A stretch of 64,000 bases of DNA from Putridiphycobacter sp965230485 (GCA_965230485.1 CBDDLA010000001.1:1116001-1180000), one strand, 5' to 3'. Positions 52,472 through 61,221 are shown, counted from the first letter of the stretch. Translations and numbers: made by a program. The notes: a model not told the origin generated them from the letters alone.

Positions 52472-53425
52472 ATGAGACAATTTTTAATAAATATCGCTTT
52501 GTTTTCAAGTATTTTAATTGTTATTTACTTATTGCTATTTAACAGAGTCGAAAATACGTTAAAAACCAGTAATTATGTCGATTATCAAAACTGGAATGAC
52601 ATTTACAGTGGTGATATTAATGCAGACTTAGTGATATTGGGCAGTTCAAGAGCCAGAAAAATGGTATCTCCAAAAATTATAGATCAAAAACTAAATTTAA
52701 AATCATATAACCTAGGGATGGAAGGCTATAAGTTACCATTTCAATTGATCAAATATAAAATTTATAAAAAGCACAATATCAGTCCAAAAATAGTCATTCA
52801 AATTGTTGATCACTTTACACTATCTAAAAGACAAGATCTCTTTAATATAGATCAATTTTTACCTTACCTAAATGACTCAATAATGGAAAAAGCAACAGCG
52901 CAGTACGAAGGGTTTTCCTGGGGTGGTAGGCATCTTCCATATTGGCGCTATTTTGGAAAATCCAATACTATTTTAGCTGGAATTTCAGAATTGGTTGGTA
53001 TAAAAAGTTTCACATCTGCTGGATATAAAGGTTATTATCCAAAAGCGACCCACAAATGGGAAAAGGATTTTGAAAATAAAAAAATAGCTAATCCTGACGG
53101 TGAAAGAACTATTATTGACAAAGATGCTTATCAAACCTTTAAGCAACACCTCTTTGAATTAGAGAAAGATTCTATTATTCAATTTATTGTTTACGCGCCT
53201 GAATTTCATGAGTTTCATAATTATTTAAAAAACAGAGACTCTATTTCTAATTTATATCACAAGTTGACTGATCAAATAAAAAACTGTATTTATATTGATT
53301 ATAGGGATTCTTTGATTTCCAAAAACGAGGACTACTTTTACAACCCTACTCACTTGAATAAAACTGGTTCAGAGAAATTTACAGATAATCTGTCTGCCTT
53401 TATCCACTCAACAATCAAAGATTAA
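52472..53425 (+). CDS. SGNH-hydrolase-like periplasmic partner of the MBOAT protein
   Basis: A 317-aa protein with one N-terminal membrane anchor (FLINIALFSSILIVIYLLLF) and a periplasmic domain. LVILGSSRARKMVSPKII (near residue 52) holds the block I nucleophile Ser in the sequence GSSR. SYNLGMEGYKLPFQLIK follows as block II-like. Near the C-terminus YFYNPTHLNKTGSEKF has the block V His, but the expected Asp of 'D-P-x-H' reads Asn here. It pairs with the MBOAT gene, so acetyl transfer to a surface glycan is likely, although the Asp to Asn change may reduce hydrolysis. Confidence 0.72.
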   Translation: MRQFLINIALFSSILIVIYLLLFNRVENTLKTSNYVDYQNWNDIYSGDINADLVILGSSRARKMVSPKIIDQKLNLKSYNLGMEGYKLPFQLIKYKIYKKHNISPKIVIQIVDHFTLSKRQDLFNIDQFLPYLNDSIMEKATAQYEGFSWGGRHLPYWRYFGKSNTILAGISELVGIKSFTSAGYKGYYPKATHKWEKDFENKKIANPDGERTIIDKDAYQTFKQHLFELEKDSIIQFIVYAPEFHEFHNYLKNRDSISNLYHKLTDQIKNCIYIDYRDSLISKNEDYFYNPTHLNKTGSEKFTDNLSAFIHSTIKD

Positions 53426-53498
53426 TTGATTTTATTTTTAGCTTAATTAAACCTTTCATGTTTTTGGTAGTCATAATAATAAACCAATAACAAATAAG

Positions 53499-53936
53499 AT
53501 GAAAAAAATGATTTTAACCGCAGGTATTTTTATGTTACTTGCAAGCCATATCACTGGCTTCTCACAAACATCAGAAACAAGTCATAAAAAAGAATTGCGA
53601 GCTGATTTAACACCAGAGGAAATAGCTAAAAAGAAAACTGATAAAATGACTAAGACACTTGAGCTTAATAAAAGTCAACAAGAGTCTATGTATGCAATCA
53701 ATTTAAAACATGCCAATGAACAAGCTATTCTTAAGGCAGAGAGAAATGCGCTTAAAGCGAAATATAAAGCTGAAAGAGAAGCGTATAAAACAAGCCTTGA
53801 AGAGATTTTAAATGATGAACAAAAAGCATTGTTAGCCGAACAAAGAGCAAAACAAGCCGAGAGGAGATTAGAGAAAAGAGCATCTCGTCCGCCAATGCCG
53901 CCAATGCCGCCGGAACCAGCAAGTCCTTCTAAATAA
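53499..53936 (+). CDS. Small exported helical protein, Spy/CpxP-like
   Basis: A 145-aa protein. The signal peptide is KKMILTAGIFMLLASHITGFS. Residues ~35-125 are charged, Lys/Glu-rich helices (TPEEIAKKKTDKMTKTLELN, EQAILKAERNALKAKYKAER and KTSLEEILNDEQKALLAEQR) in the pattern of LTxxQ-type periplasmic stress proteins of the Spy/CpxP kind. The C-terminus is a Pro-Met tail (PPMPPMPPEPA). These proteins are often induced by envelope stress and act as chaperones; that role is inferred. A strong terminator follows directly. Confidence 0.7.
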   Translation: MKKMILTAGIFMLLASHITGFSQTSETSHKKELRADLTPEEIAKKKTDKMTKTLELNKSQQESMYAINLKHANEQAILKAERNALKAKYKAEREAYKTSLEEILNDEQKALLAEQRAKQAERRLEKRASRPPMPPMPPEPASPSK

Positions 53937-53938
53937 AT

Positions 53939-53968
53939 AAAAGACCTTCATTTGTGAAGGTCTTTTTT
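53939..53968 (+). terminator. Intrinsic terminator after the Spy-like gene
   Basis: AAGACCTTCA (53941-53950) pairs with TGAAGGTCTT (53955-53964) around TTTG, with a T-run to 53968. Confidence 0.88.
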
Positions 53969-54063
53969 CGTTTATTCTACTTTTATAACAATAGTTTGAT
54001 TTTCTTTGCAAAATCAGAATACTTAGTCCATATCCATTATCATTTTGGCTTTTATGCTTAAAC

Positions 54064-55185
54064 ATGCTAGTTTTTATGACTAGCTTTAATATTTTAGTTC
54101 CTGAACTAAATGATTATTTAACAAATCTAGGTGGCGCTGATCAAAAATGGATGATACTTGGACTCTGGACAGTCGCAGCAGGTATTGCTCGTCCATTTAG
54201 TGGTAAAATAGCTGATAACTTTGGTCGAAAAAAAACACTTTATGTTGGCGTTATTACTTCGGTTATAGTCTCATTTCTATATCCAATTTTCACGACCGTA
54301 GCAGGTTTCCTTTTTCTGAGATTCATGCATGGATTTAGTACTGGTTTTCAACCAACTGGTGCCACCGCGCTTGTTGCTGATGTAGTACCAATTCAAAAAA
54401 GAGGGGAAGCAATGGGAATTTTTAGCTTAACGATTAGTTTAGGATTTGGTTTAGGAAATTATTTAAGTTCATTTACACTTGGTATTATTGGTATGAATGG
54501 ACTGTTTTTCGCATCTGCGGTAATGGGCATTGTAGCCTTAATTACCATCCCTTTTATAGAAGAGTCGAATAAAATAAATACAAAAATAAGGTGGAAAAAT
54601 ATTGTACCAAAAATTAATGAAATAATTGCCCCTGAAGTTATACACCCTTCGGTAATAATGTTCTTGCAAGCCATGGTAGGCGGTATTTATTTTCTTACAG
54701 TTCCCGATTTTAGCGCTCACTTAGGGCTTATAGACAAAGGACTATTTTACGGCTTCTCTTCGCTTACCACAATATTTGTTAGGTTCTTTGCAGGAAGGGC
54801 AGCAGATAAGTACGGAAGGGTCAAAAATTTGTATTTTGGGTTGACCTTAATGTTTTTTGCAATGTATTTATCATATATTTCATCAAACGTGACTTTATTC
54901 ATGCTGTCAGGCGCAGTTTATGGTATATCAACCGGAATCATAACACCTTCACTATTTGCCTGGACAACTGATCTAGCTAATCCAAAATTCAAAGGAAGAG
55001 GTATGGGTACACTTTTTATAGCCCTGGAATTTGGTATTTTTGCTGGAACATATTCAGCCCAATGGGCATATCAAAACAATAGTTTATACTTTCACAGAGC
55101 CTTCTTAGCAGGAATGGTACTCGTCGTTATCGCAATTCTATACTTATCAATGCGAACATTTTTGACTAGAAGATGGAAATCATAG
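54064..55185 (+). CDS. MFS transporter, N-terminal start uncertain
   Basis: A major facilitator with 11-12 membrane segments, 373 aa from the first ATG. GLWTVAAGIARPFSGKIADNFGRKKT (residues ~30-55, given in parts) carries the loop 2-3 motif GKIADNFGRKK, and RFFAGRAADKYGRVKNLYFG is its copy in the second half. The substrate is unknown; no drug or sugar motif is decisive. The ATG at 54064 cuts the first membrane segment short. In-frame codons upstream to 54019 encode LSPYPLSFWLLCLN, which looks like the true N-terminus of this family, but contain no ATG, GTG or TTG. The start is probably upstream at a non-standard codon. Confidence 0.85.
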   Translation: MLVFMTSFNILVPELNDYLTNLGGADQKWMILGLWTVAAGIARPFSGKIADNFGRKKTLYVGVITSVIVSFLYPIFTTVAGFLFLRFMHGFSTGFQPTGATALVADVVPIQKRGEAMGIFSLTISLGFGLGNYLSSFTLGIIGMNGLFFASAVMGIVALITIPFIEESNKINTKIRWKNIVPKINEIIAPEVIHPSVIMFLQAMVGGIYFLTVPDFSAHLGLIDKGLFYGFSSLTTIFVRFFAGRAADKYGRVKNLYFGLTLMFFAMYLSYISSNVTLFMLSGAVYGISTGIITPSLFAWTTDLANPKFKGRGMGTLFIALEFGIFAGTYSAQWAYQNNSLYFHRAFLAGMVLVVIAILYLSMRTFLTRRWKS

Positions 55186-55188
55186 CAG

Positions 55189-55851
55189 CTATAATTTCAT
55201 TTGAACATAACTTAGAAACTCTTTTTTTATATCCGGATCTGAGAATTTGCCTCCAAATTCAGCCGTTACTGTACTACTTTGTATATCTTTAATACCTCTT
55301 GAATTAACGCATAAATGTTTCGCATCAATAATGCATGCTACATCCTCTGTACCCAGGTATTCTTGCAAATGTTTAACCACCTGAATGGTCAATCTCTCTT
55401 GTACGGAAGGTCGCTTTGCGTAATGGTCTACAATCCTATTCATTTTCGATAATCCTATTACTTTTCCCTCAGAAAAATAAGCGACATGCGCCTTTCCAAC
55501 AATAGGTAAAAAATGGTGTTCGCAGGTTGAATAAACTGTAATATCTTTTTCTACAAGCATTTCAGAATAGCTATACTTATTCTCAAATGTTGAATTTTTT
55601 GGCGCTCCATCTGGATTCAATCCTCCAAAAATCTCTTTTACGTACATTTTCGCAACTCGCCTCGGTGTCGCTTTTAGACTATCATCTCTTAAATCTAGCC
55701 CAAGCGTTTCCATTATTTCAGCGAATTTTTCTTGTATTATCTCAATCTTTCTATCATCTGATAATTTAAATGCATCTGCTCTTAATGGTGTGTCACCTGC
55801 TGTTCCAAAGTGGTGGTCTTCCACTTCGTCAATTTCAGTGTTTTGTTTCAT
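55189..55851 (-). CDS. folE: GTP cyclohydrolase I FolE
   Basis: Catalyses the first step of tetrahydrofolate and pterin synthesis, GTP to dihydroneopterin triphosphate. The zinc and active-site residues are in TVYSTCEHHFLPIVGKAHVA (near residue 105) and AKHLCVNSRGIKDIQSSTVT (near 178), with SKMNRIVDHYAKRPSVQERL between. It is 220 aa, with an N-terminal extension (EVEDHHFGTAGDTPLRADAF) seen in Bacteroidota. It is divergent from the hypothetical gene at 55946, each with its own -7 box. Confidence 0.95.
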   Translation of the reverse strand: MKQNTEIDEVEDHHFGTAGDTPLRADAFKLSDDRKIEIIQEKFAEIMETLGLDLRDDSLKATPRRVAKMYVKEIFGGLNPDGAPKNSTFENKYSYSEMLVEKDITVYSTCEHHFLPIVGKAHVAYFSEGKVIGLSKMNRIVDHYAKRPSVQERLTIQVVKHLQEYLGTEDVACIIDAKHLCVNSRGIKDIQSSTVTAEFGGKFSDPDIKKEFLSYVQMKL

Positions 55852-55870
55852 GTTTGTTTTATTTGTAGCG

Positions 55871-55878
55871 CAAATTTA
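55871..55878 (-). promoter_or_regulatory. -7 element TAAATTTG for folE
   Basis: A full TAnnTTTG match on the minus strand, 19 nt before the folE ATG. Confidence 0.6.
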
Positions 55879-55909
55879 CACCTAATGTTTGAGAAAAGGA
55901 TAAATAATT

Positions 55910-55917
55910 TAGATTTG
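55910..55917 (+). promoter_or_regulatory. Promoter with -33 TTTG and -7 TAGATTTG for the 55946 gene
   Basis: TTTG at 55888-55891, an 18-nt spacer and TAGATTTG at 55910-55917. It is one of the cleanest two-part Bacteroidota promoters here. It leaves 28 nt to the GTG at 55946. Confidence 0.65.
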
Positions 55918-55945
55918 TTAACCTATATTCACTAATCAAAATACT

Positions 55946-56407
55946 GTGACACATACAGAAACTAAAAGAATATTGCTTGATTACTGCTTCGAATATGTCC
56001 AGCAGAAACAATCAATTCTGCTTGAATCGCTCTCAGATTCAAAACAGTCGTTGAATTCTGCAAACCACAGTACTGCGGGAGATAAGCATGATACAACCAG
56101 AGCAATGATGCATTTAGAGATTGAAAAAAAGAGTAAACAGCTTGTTGAAATAGAAAAACTAAAGAGAGTAATTAGTCAGATTAATCCTGATGAATCGAAT
56201 ACTACTCAATTAACTTTAGGGTCAATTCTAGAAACAAATAATGGTCTTTTTTATATTGCAATCAATGCAGGCACAGTAAAGGTTTCTGATTCAGAATTTA
56301 AAATAATTTCTTTGGCGTCGCCTTTAGCGCAAGCACTTAAGAATAGTAAATTAAATTCACCTACTAAATTTATGAATCATGACTATGTTATCACCAAAAT
56401 ATATTAA
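55946..56407 (+). CDS. Hypothetical protein, GreA/GreB C-terminal-like domain
   Basis: A 153-aa soluble protein with a GTG start. Residues ~5-95 are helical (RILLDYCFEYVQQKQSILLE, then KHDTTRAMMHLEIEKKSKQL), a coiled-coil-like start. The C-terminal half (LTLGSILETNNGLFYIAINA, IISLASPLAQALKNSK) resembles the FKBP-like C-domain of Gre factors. Such proteins in Flavobacteriia are often mislabelled '3-oxoacyl-ACP synthase'; nothing here supports that. It ends in TTAA shared with the convergent lnt gene. Confidence 0.65.
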   Translation: MTHTETKRILLDYCFEYVQQKQSILLESLSDSKQSLNSANHSTAGDKHDTTRAMMHLEIEKKSKQLVEIEKLKRVISQINPDESNTTQLTLGSILETNNGLFYIAINAGTVKVSDSEFKIISLASPLAQALKNSKLNSPTKFMNHDYVITKIY

Positions 56408-58020
56408 GCTGCTCTTTTTTTTCTGATATGATTACTTATAGCCATTAGGAAGATACCAATAACTAAAAATTCTGATATTCTACCAATTAAATCTCCGTAT
56501 CGCATATAAAAAGTAATGGTTGTACTTTTGTTTATACTCATTGATAATGCACCTTCCTCATCCCAACCTAGTTCTTCTAAAATTTCTCCTTTTTGATTAA
56601 TAAAGCATGAAATACCAGTATTTGCAGAACGAGCTAATGACCTTCTGTTCTCAATGGCCCTAATTTGAGAGAATGTCAAATGTTGCTTATAACCTGGTGT
56701 ATCCCCCCACCAACCATCATTCGTAATAACGCATAGTATTTCGGCACCTAACTGAGTAAATTTTGAAACGTACTCGCCATACACTGACTCATAACAAATA
56801 AGAGGGGCCACATTTGTGCCACCCATATTAAAAATCTTGGGCGACTTGTTTCCAACAAGTATTCCTGCTGTACCTCCTAATGAAACTGACCATTTAGCAA
56901 TAAATGGGAATAGATCAACAAAAGGTAATTTTTCTGCCCCTAATACTAACTTTGCTTTATGATAGACATCAATGGGTTTACTCTCATCAATTAAAAGTGC
57001 TGTATTGTAGTTTTCAATCCAAACATTGTTTCGTTTAATTGCCGGAAAGGATCGTTGTGTATTAAACACGCCATAGGTGTCAGCACCACACAAAACTTTT
57101 ACATTATTGGTTTTGCAATAGTCTCTCATCTTAAAAATGGCTCCCATATTGTCTAAAGCTGATTCATCCATGTATCTGGAAAGAACAGTTTCAGGAAATA
57201 ACACAAAATCTGTCTCAGCATTTATATGATCAGACGACATTTCAAACATTTTATTTAGCTGCTGCGATAAGGGTTTTGTAAATTTCTCTCCAGGTCCTGT
57301 AAAATCATCATTCCAAGGGTTGAGGTTTGGCTGAATAACAACAATATTAACGGGATCGACCTTTTCTTCATAAGAATAAAATATAACTAAACTACTTGCT
57401 ATGGGGAACGCTAAAACACATATTAAAGCAAGAATATTAGGGGTTTGAACACTTATATTTTCCTTCCTCTCAAGGATATTTCTAAAAATCATATAGACGA
57501 TTATATTAGATAACAGCACCCATAAAGTCCCCCCTTGTATTCCGGAGTATTCATACCATTGAATTAACCAGGGTTGACTTCCAAAGGCATTGCCAAAACT
57601 TAACCATGGCCATGATAAATCCCACTGATGATGAATATGTTCAAACGATAACCATAAGGCTAAAAGACTAATCAGTCCCTTGTTTTCTCCTAAAACCCTT
57701 GTAAAAAAACCAAAAAAGAAAAATGGCAAGGTCATTAATAGTGAATTTGCAAAAAATGCCATAAGTGCACCTTCAAAACTTGCATTTTTAATCCACCAAG
57801 TTGCAGCGATATTAAAAGTCAGGGCGAAAAGATAATTACCTAAAAACCTTTTTAAAAATCTAAATTTATTGGTTGAATTAATGGAAATATTGAACCAAAT
57901 AACAGGAGCAAAGGCTATAAAAATAATTGGAAAAAAATTACCTGTTGCAGGAAAACTAATTGCCATTAAAATTCCTGATAAAATCAAAATTGCTAATTGA
58001 TTATAAAATTTTATACCCAT
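56404..58020 (-). CDS. lnt: Apolipoprotein N-acyltransferase Lnt
   Basis: Adds the third acyl chain to the N-terminal Cys of lipoproteins in the inner membrane. I place the start at the ATG at 58020 (538 aa), 4 nt after a TATATTTG element; a TTG at 58050 would lie upstream of that box. About seven membrane segments fill residues ~1-210 (including WLSFEHIHHQWDLSWPWLSF). The nitrilase domain follows with the triad Glu in VLFPETVLSRYMD, Lys in YHKAKLVLGAEKLPF and Cys in PLICYESVYGEYVSK. NDGWWGDTPGYKQHLTFSQI is typical of Lnt. All catalytic residues are present. Confidence 0.93.
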   Translation of the reverse strand: MGIKFYNQLAILILSGILMAISFPATGNFFPIIFIAFAPVIWFNISINSTNKFRFLKRFLGNYLFALTFNIAATWWIKNASFEGALMAFFANSLLMTLPFFFFGFFTRVLGENKGLISLLALWLSFEHIHHQWDLSWPWLSFGNAFGSQPWLIQWYEYSGIQGGTLWVLLSNIIVYMIFRNILERKENISVQTPNILALICVLAFPIASSLVIFYSYEEKVDPVNIVVIQPNLNPWNDDFTGPGEKFTKPLSQQLNKMFEMSSDHINAETDFVLFPETVLSRYMDESALDNMGAIFKMRDYCKTNNVKVLCGADTYGVFNTQRSFPAIKRNNVWIENYNTALLIDESKPIDVYHKAKLVLGAEKLPFVDLFPFIAKWSVSLGGTAGILVGNKSPKIFNMGGTNVAPLICYESVYGEYVSKFTQLGAEILCVITNDGWWGDTPGYKQHLTFSQIRAIENRRSLARSANTGISCFINQKGEILEELGWDEEGALSMSINKSTTITFYMRYGDLIGRISEFLVIGIFLMAISNHIRKKRAA

Positions 58021-58024
58021 GATA

Positions 58025-58032
58025 CAAATATA
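58025..58032 (-). promoter_or_regulatory. -7 element TATATTTG, 4 nt before lnt
   Basis: Minus-strand TATATTTG, then TATC, then ATG at 58020. The predicted transcript start coincides with the start codon. Confidence 0.55.
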
Positions 58033-58110
58033 GTTTGAAAAAGAGAACAAGCTAAATTTCGTTTTAAGAAATCGGGTACAATCATATTAATTAAATATTA
58101 ATAAAATGTT

Positions 58111-58118
58111 TATATTTG
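58111..58118 (+). promoter_or_regulatory. -7 element TATATTTG for the acyltransferase gene
   Basis: A full TAnnTTTG match, 24 nt before the ATG at 58143. A TTG inside this box (58116) is not a plausible start. Confidence 0.55.
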
Positions 58119-58142
58119 GATGCCCCGCTTAATCAAACTGAT

Positions 58143-59255
58143 ATGAAAATTAGAAAGCTATTTTTTAAAGATTTGGGCGGCCTTAGGTTTATTGGATTAA
58201 TGGGTATTTTTATTTATATCATAACCTATATTCTTACCATTCAAAAGACTTCAGAATTATCAAAAGAATATCTTCTTGCAGCTGCCGCTCTAAAGAACAT
58301 TAGCATTAGCATCTTTTTTATCGTAAGCAGTTTTTTGTTAAGCGCTCACGCTTTGAGAGAATATAAATACACTTCTAATTTTTCACTTAGAAACTTTTAT
58401 ATCAGAAGAGTCATTAGAATATTTCCAAGTTTCATAATTGTTGTGTTATTCTATTTAATAATCCATCCTTTTATTGTAAATCTTTTGAACCTCACTGAAT
58501 TGTCAAACGAAAATCCTTTTTATGTTTTATTCTTTTTTCCTGAATCCCATCAACGATTAACCAGTGAAGTTTTTATATATCTTTTTTTTATATATGGTAT
58601 TCTGGTAATGCTTCAGTATTATCTACTCTGGGGCTTGGTTTTAAAATATTTAAAAGGCTATTTTAATCTGGTTGCTGTTGCATTAGTAATATTGGGAATA
58701 TTATTTAAAATTGTAGGAAGCAGTCATGATTTTGCAGGTTATTTATATCTACCATTCTATTTTTATGAAATAGGTCTTGGAGCACTTATTGCATCATTAA
58801 TTCGGAGTGATTCTAAAATTATTTCTTCCTTTAAATCGTTAAGTGGATCAACAATTGCCGGAACTTATATTTTTTGTATTATCACTTCAGTCATAACATT
58901 TTTTTTTATAGATGATTTTTATATCAACCTTATTGTGAAACTTCTCATCTGTGCAATAATTGGCCTCGTCATTGTAGAGCAAACATTTTCTAAACACTCA
59001 CCTATTAAATTTAGAAATAGTCAATTTATCATTCAAATGGGAAAACTAAGCTACAATTTTATCATCTTTGCACCTGTATTTTCAGTCGTTGTTCTAATTG
59101 CTTTTGAATCTATAGAGATAAATCTTAACTCAGGGATTGCTTTATTATTATACCCTATTGTATGTTTTACACTAACATGGTTCATCAGCTATTTTTTCAA
59201 TACCTTTATTGATGGCTTTTTTAACCAAATTAGAAAAGAATTTAGGGCTATTTAA
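58143..59255 (+). CDS. Acyltransferase family 3 membrane protein
   Basis: A 370-aa protein with about ten membrane segments, starting KIRKLFFKDLGGLRFIGLMG, the opening of AT3 proteins (normally with a conserved 'LR...G'). SIFFIVSSFLLSAHALREYK and NFYIRRVIRIFPSFIIVVLF carry the R-x-R-I-x-P signature near residue 92. The usual first-segment Arg-His 'RG.A' pair is partly kept as LRFIGL; the His is not obvious. AT3 proteins O-acetylate surface sugars or lipids; the target is unknown. Its stop shares TTAA with the convergent ABC-F gene. Confidence 0.82.
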   Translation: MKIRKLFFKDLGGLRFIGLMGIFIYIITYILTIQKTSELSKEYLLAAAALKNISISIFFIVSSFLLSAHALREYKYTSNFSLRNFYIRRVIRIFPSFIIVVLFYLIIHPFIVNLLNLTELSNENPFYVLFFFPESHQRLTSEVFIYLFFIYGILVMLQYYLLWGLVLKYLKGYFNLVAVALVILGILFKIVGSSHDFAGYLYLPFYFYEIGLGALIASLIRSDSKIISSFKSLSGSTIAGTYIFCIITSVITFFFIDDFYINLIVKLLICAIIGLVIVEQTFSKHSPIKFRNSQFIIQMGKLSYNFIIFAPVFSVVVLIAFESIEINLNSGIALLLYPIVCFTLTWFISYFFNTFIDGFFNQIRKEFRAI

Positions 59256-61189
59256 GTTTTATTTAATTCTTCAAGCTTAAGTTCCAGTTCCTCCCAGTTC
59301 TCAATTTCATTATTCAAATTAAGCTCTGCCTGTTCATATGCTTCAAGTGCTTTTTGATACATGGATGTATCTTCAAAATTGACTTGTTCAAGCAAAGACT
59401 GTTTATTAACTAATTCAGATTCCAGTTTAGTAATCTTATTCTCAGAATTCTTAATTTTCGTTTCAAGTTTTTTTATTTCTTTTTGGTTTGTCTTGTTATC
59501 AATGCTTATCTTCTGATTGATAGATGATTTATTAGATTTATGTTTGTCTTTTATGAGTTCTTTATTTAAATTATCATAGGTATTATTACCTATACGCTCA
59601 AGAAATTCATTCACCCCAAAAAGGTGCGTCTTTAGCTCGTAATCCTTAATTTCCCATATTTTATTGCTTAATCCATCTAGGAAATCTCTATCATGTGACA
59701 CCAACAGCAAGGTGCCTTCATATGCCTTTAGTGCATCTTTTAATATTTCTTTCGAGTTTAAGTCCAAATGATTCGTTGGTTCATCAAGAATTAAGAAATT
59801 GAAATCATAAAACAAGAGTTTACAAATGGCAAGCCTTGTCCTTTCTCCTCCTGATAAAACACTTACTTTTTTATCAATATCGTCACCTCCAAATAAAAAC
59901 GCACCTAACGTAGCCCTTATGTCCTTCCTTTTATCCCCTTCAGCAATATCATCAATGATTTGAAAAACAGTTTTATTGGGATCCAATTGTTCAGCAGAGT
60001 CTTGCGCAAAATATCCGATTTTCACATTATGACCGAAATCAACACTTCCTTGAAAATCAATTTCTTTATTAATCACTTTTAATAATGTTGATTTTCCTAC
60101 ACCGTTTGGACCTAATAAGGCAATTTTTTCATTTCTGGCTAATAACAAGTCTATTTCCTTAAAAATAACTTTTGAACCAAAAGACTTACTGAGTTTTTTA
60201 AGTTCCATAACTATTTTTCCTGAAGCCTGGGAAACAGGAAAATTGACATTAAATGCGGCCCGATCAATAGAATCCACCTCTATAACATCCATTTTATCTA
60301 GCTTTTTGATTAAACTTTGAGCAAACGCAGCTTTATTTGCTTTTGCTCTATACTTATTAATAAGCGCTTGAGTTCTCTCTATTTCTCTATCTTGATTCTT
60401 TTTGGTTTGTATGGCACGTTCAATTTCTTCAGCATGCAGAACAAGGTATTTAGAATAATTACACTTATAATCGTACAACCTCTGATTTGCAACTTCAACA
60501 GTTCTATTTGTCACATTATCAAGAAAACGCTTATCATGTGAAATTAATACAAGTCCTCCCTTGTAGTTCTTTAAATAGTCTTCCAACCACTGAATAGATA
60601 CAATGTCGAGATGATTGGTCGGTTCATCAATTAATAATAAATCAGGGTTATTAACTAATAACTTAGCTAATTCAGCTCGCATTTGCCAACCTCCACTGAA
60701 CTCACCCAAATCATTATCAAATTCTTCAGTTTTAAATCCAAGTCCTTTTAAAACCGATTCAATTTTTTCTGCAAATTGGTGAGCTTCTAAAACGGTTAGT
60801 TGATCATTTATTTCAGTTATCTCGTTGATTAAATTCATGTAAGATTCCGACTCATAATCTGTTCGGGTTACAAGACTGTTATTGACTGCCTCTAACCTCG
60901 CTTGTAATTCAGTTATATGTTGGTTAGATTTTTCAATATACGATCGAACACTAATGTTTTTTTGAATAATGATATCTTGCGTTAAATAGCCGATATTGAG
61001 ATCTTTTGCCCTTACAATATTACCTTCAGTTGGAGATATTTCACCTGAAATAAGCCTAAGCAAAGTCGATTTACCAGCGCCATTTTTTCCTGTTAGACCA
61101 ATTTTATGACCCTTATCTATAAACATAGATATGTTTTTATACAAATAACCTTGCGGCAAATGATAAGACAGATTATTCAAACGAATCAT
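59252..61189 (-). CDS. ABC-F ATPase (Uup/YheS-like)
   Basis: A 645-aa soluble tandem ATPase that acts on ribosomes or related complexes rather than in transport. Domain 1: Walker A GKNGAGKSTLLRLISG near residue 34, signature EFSGGWQMRAELAKLLV and LLLIDEPTNHLDIVSIQWL. Domain 2: GPNGVGKSTLLKVINKE near 362, LSGGERTRLAICKLLFYD and FLILDEPTNHLDLNSKEIL. The linker carries charged helices (near 235-290), and the C-terminus (about 560-645) is a coiled coil like that of Uup. No transmembrane segments are present. Confidence 0.92.
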   Translation of the reverse strand: MIRLNNLSYHLPQGYLYKNISMFIDKGHKIGLTGKNGAGKSTLLRLISGEISPTEGNIVRAKDLNIGYLTQDIIIQKNISVRSYIEKSNQHITELQARLEAVNNSLVTRTDYESESYMNLINEITEINDQLTVLEAHQFAEKIESVLKGLGFKTEEFDNDLGEFSGGWQMRAELAKLLVNNPDLLLIDEPTNHLDIVSIQWLEDYLKNYKGGLVLISHDKRFLDNVTNRTVEVANQRLYDYKCNYSKYLVLHAEEIERAIQTKKNQDREIERTQALINKYRAKANKAAFAQSLIKKLDKMDVIEVDSIDRAAFNVNFPVSQASGKIVMELKKLSKSFGSKVIFKEIDLLLARNEKIALLGPNGVGKSTLLKVINKEIDFQGSVDFGHNVKIGYFAQDSAEQLDPNKTVFQIIDDIAEGDKRKDIRATLGAFLFGGDDIDKKVSVLSGGERTRLAICKLLFYDFNFLILDEPTNHLDLNSKEILKDALKAYEGTLLLVSHDRDFLDGLSNKIWEIKDYELKTHLFGVNEFLERIGNNTYDNLNKELIKDKHKSNKSSINQKISIDNKTNQKEIKKLETKIKNSENKITKLESELVNKQSLLEQVNFEDTSMYQKALEAYEQAELNLNNEIENWEELELKLEELNKT

Positions 61190-61203
61190 AAAAAAAATTT
61201 AGG

Positions 61204-61211
61204 CAAAAGTA
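61204..61211 (-). promoter_or_regulatory. -7 element TACTTTTG for the ABC-F gene
   Basis: A full TAnnTTTG match on the minus strand, 14 nt before the ATG at 61189. Its upstream half overlaps the gldN terminator. Confidence 0.55.
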
Positions 61212-61221
61212 GGGATTATAA

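Noticed and set aside
55946..56407. 3-oxoacyl-ACP synthase function
   Set aside because: The protein is 153 aa, lacks a Cys-His-His/Asn thiolase active site and looks like a Gre-type C-domain protein.
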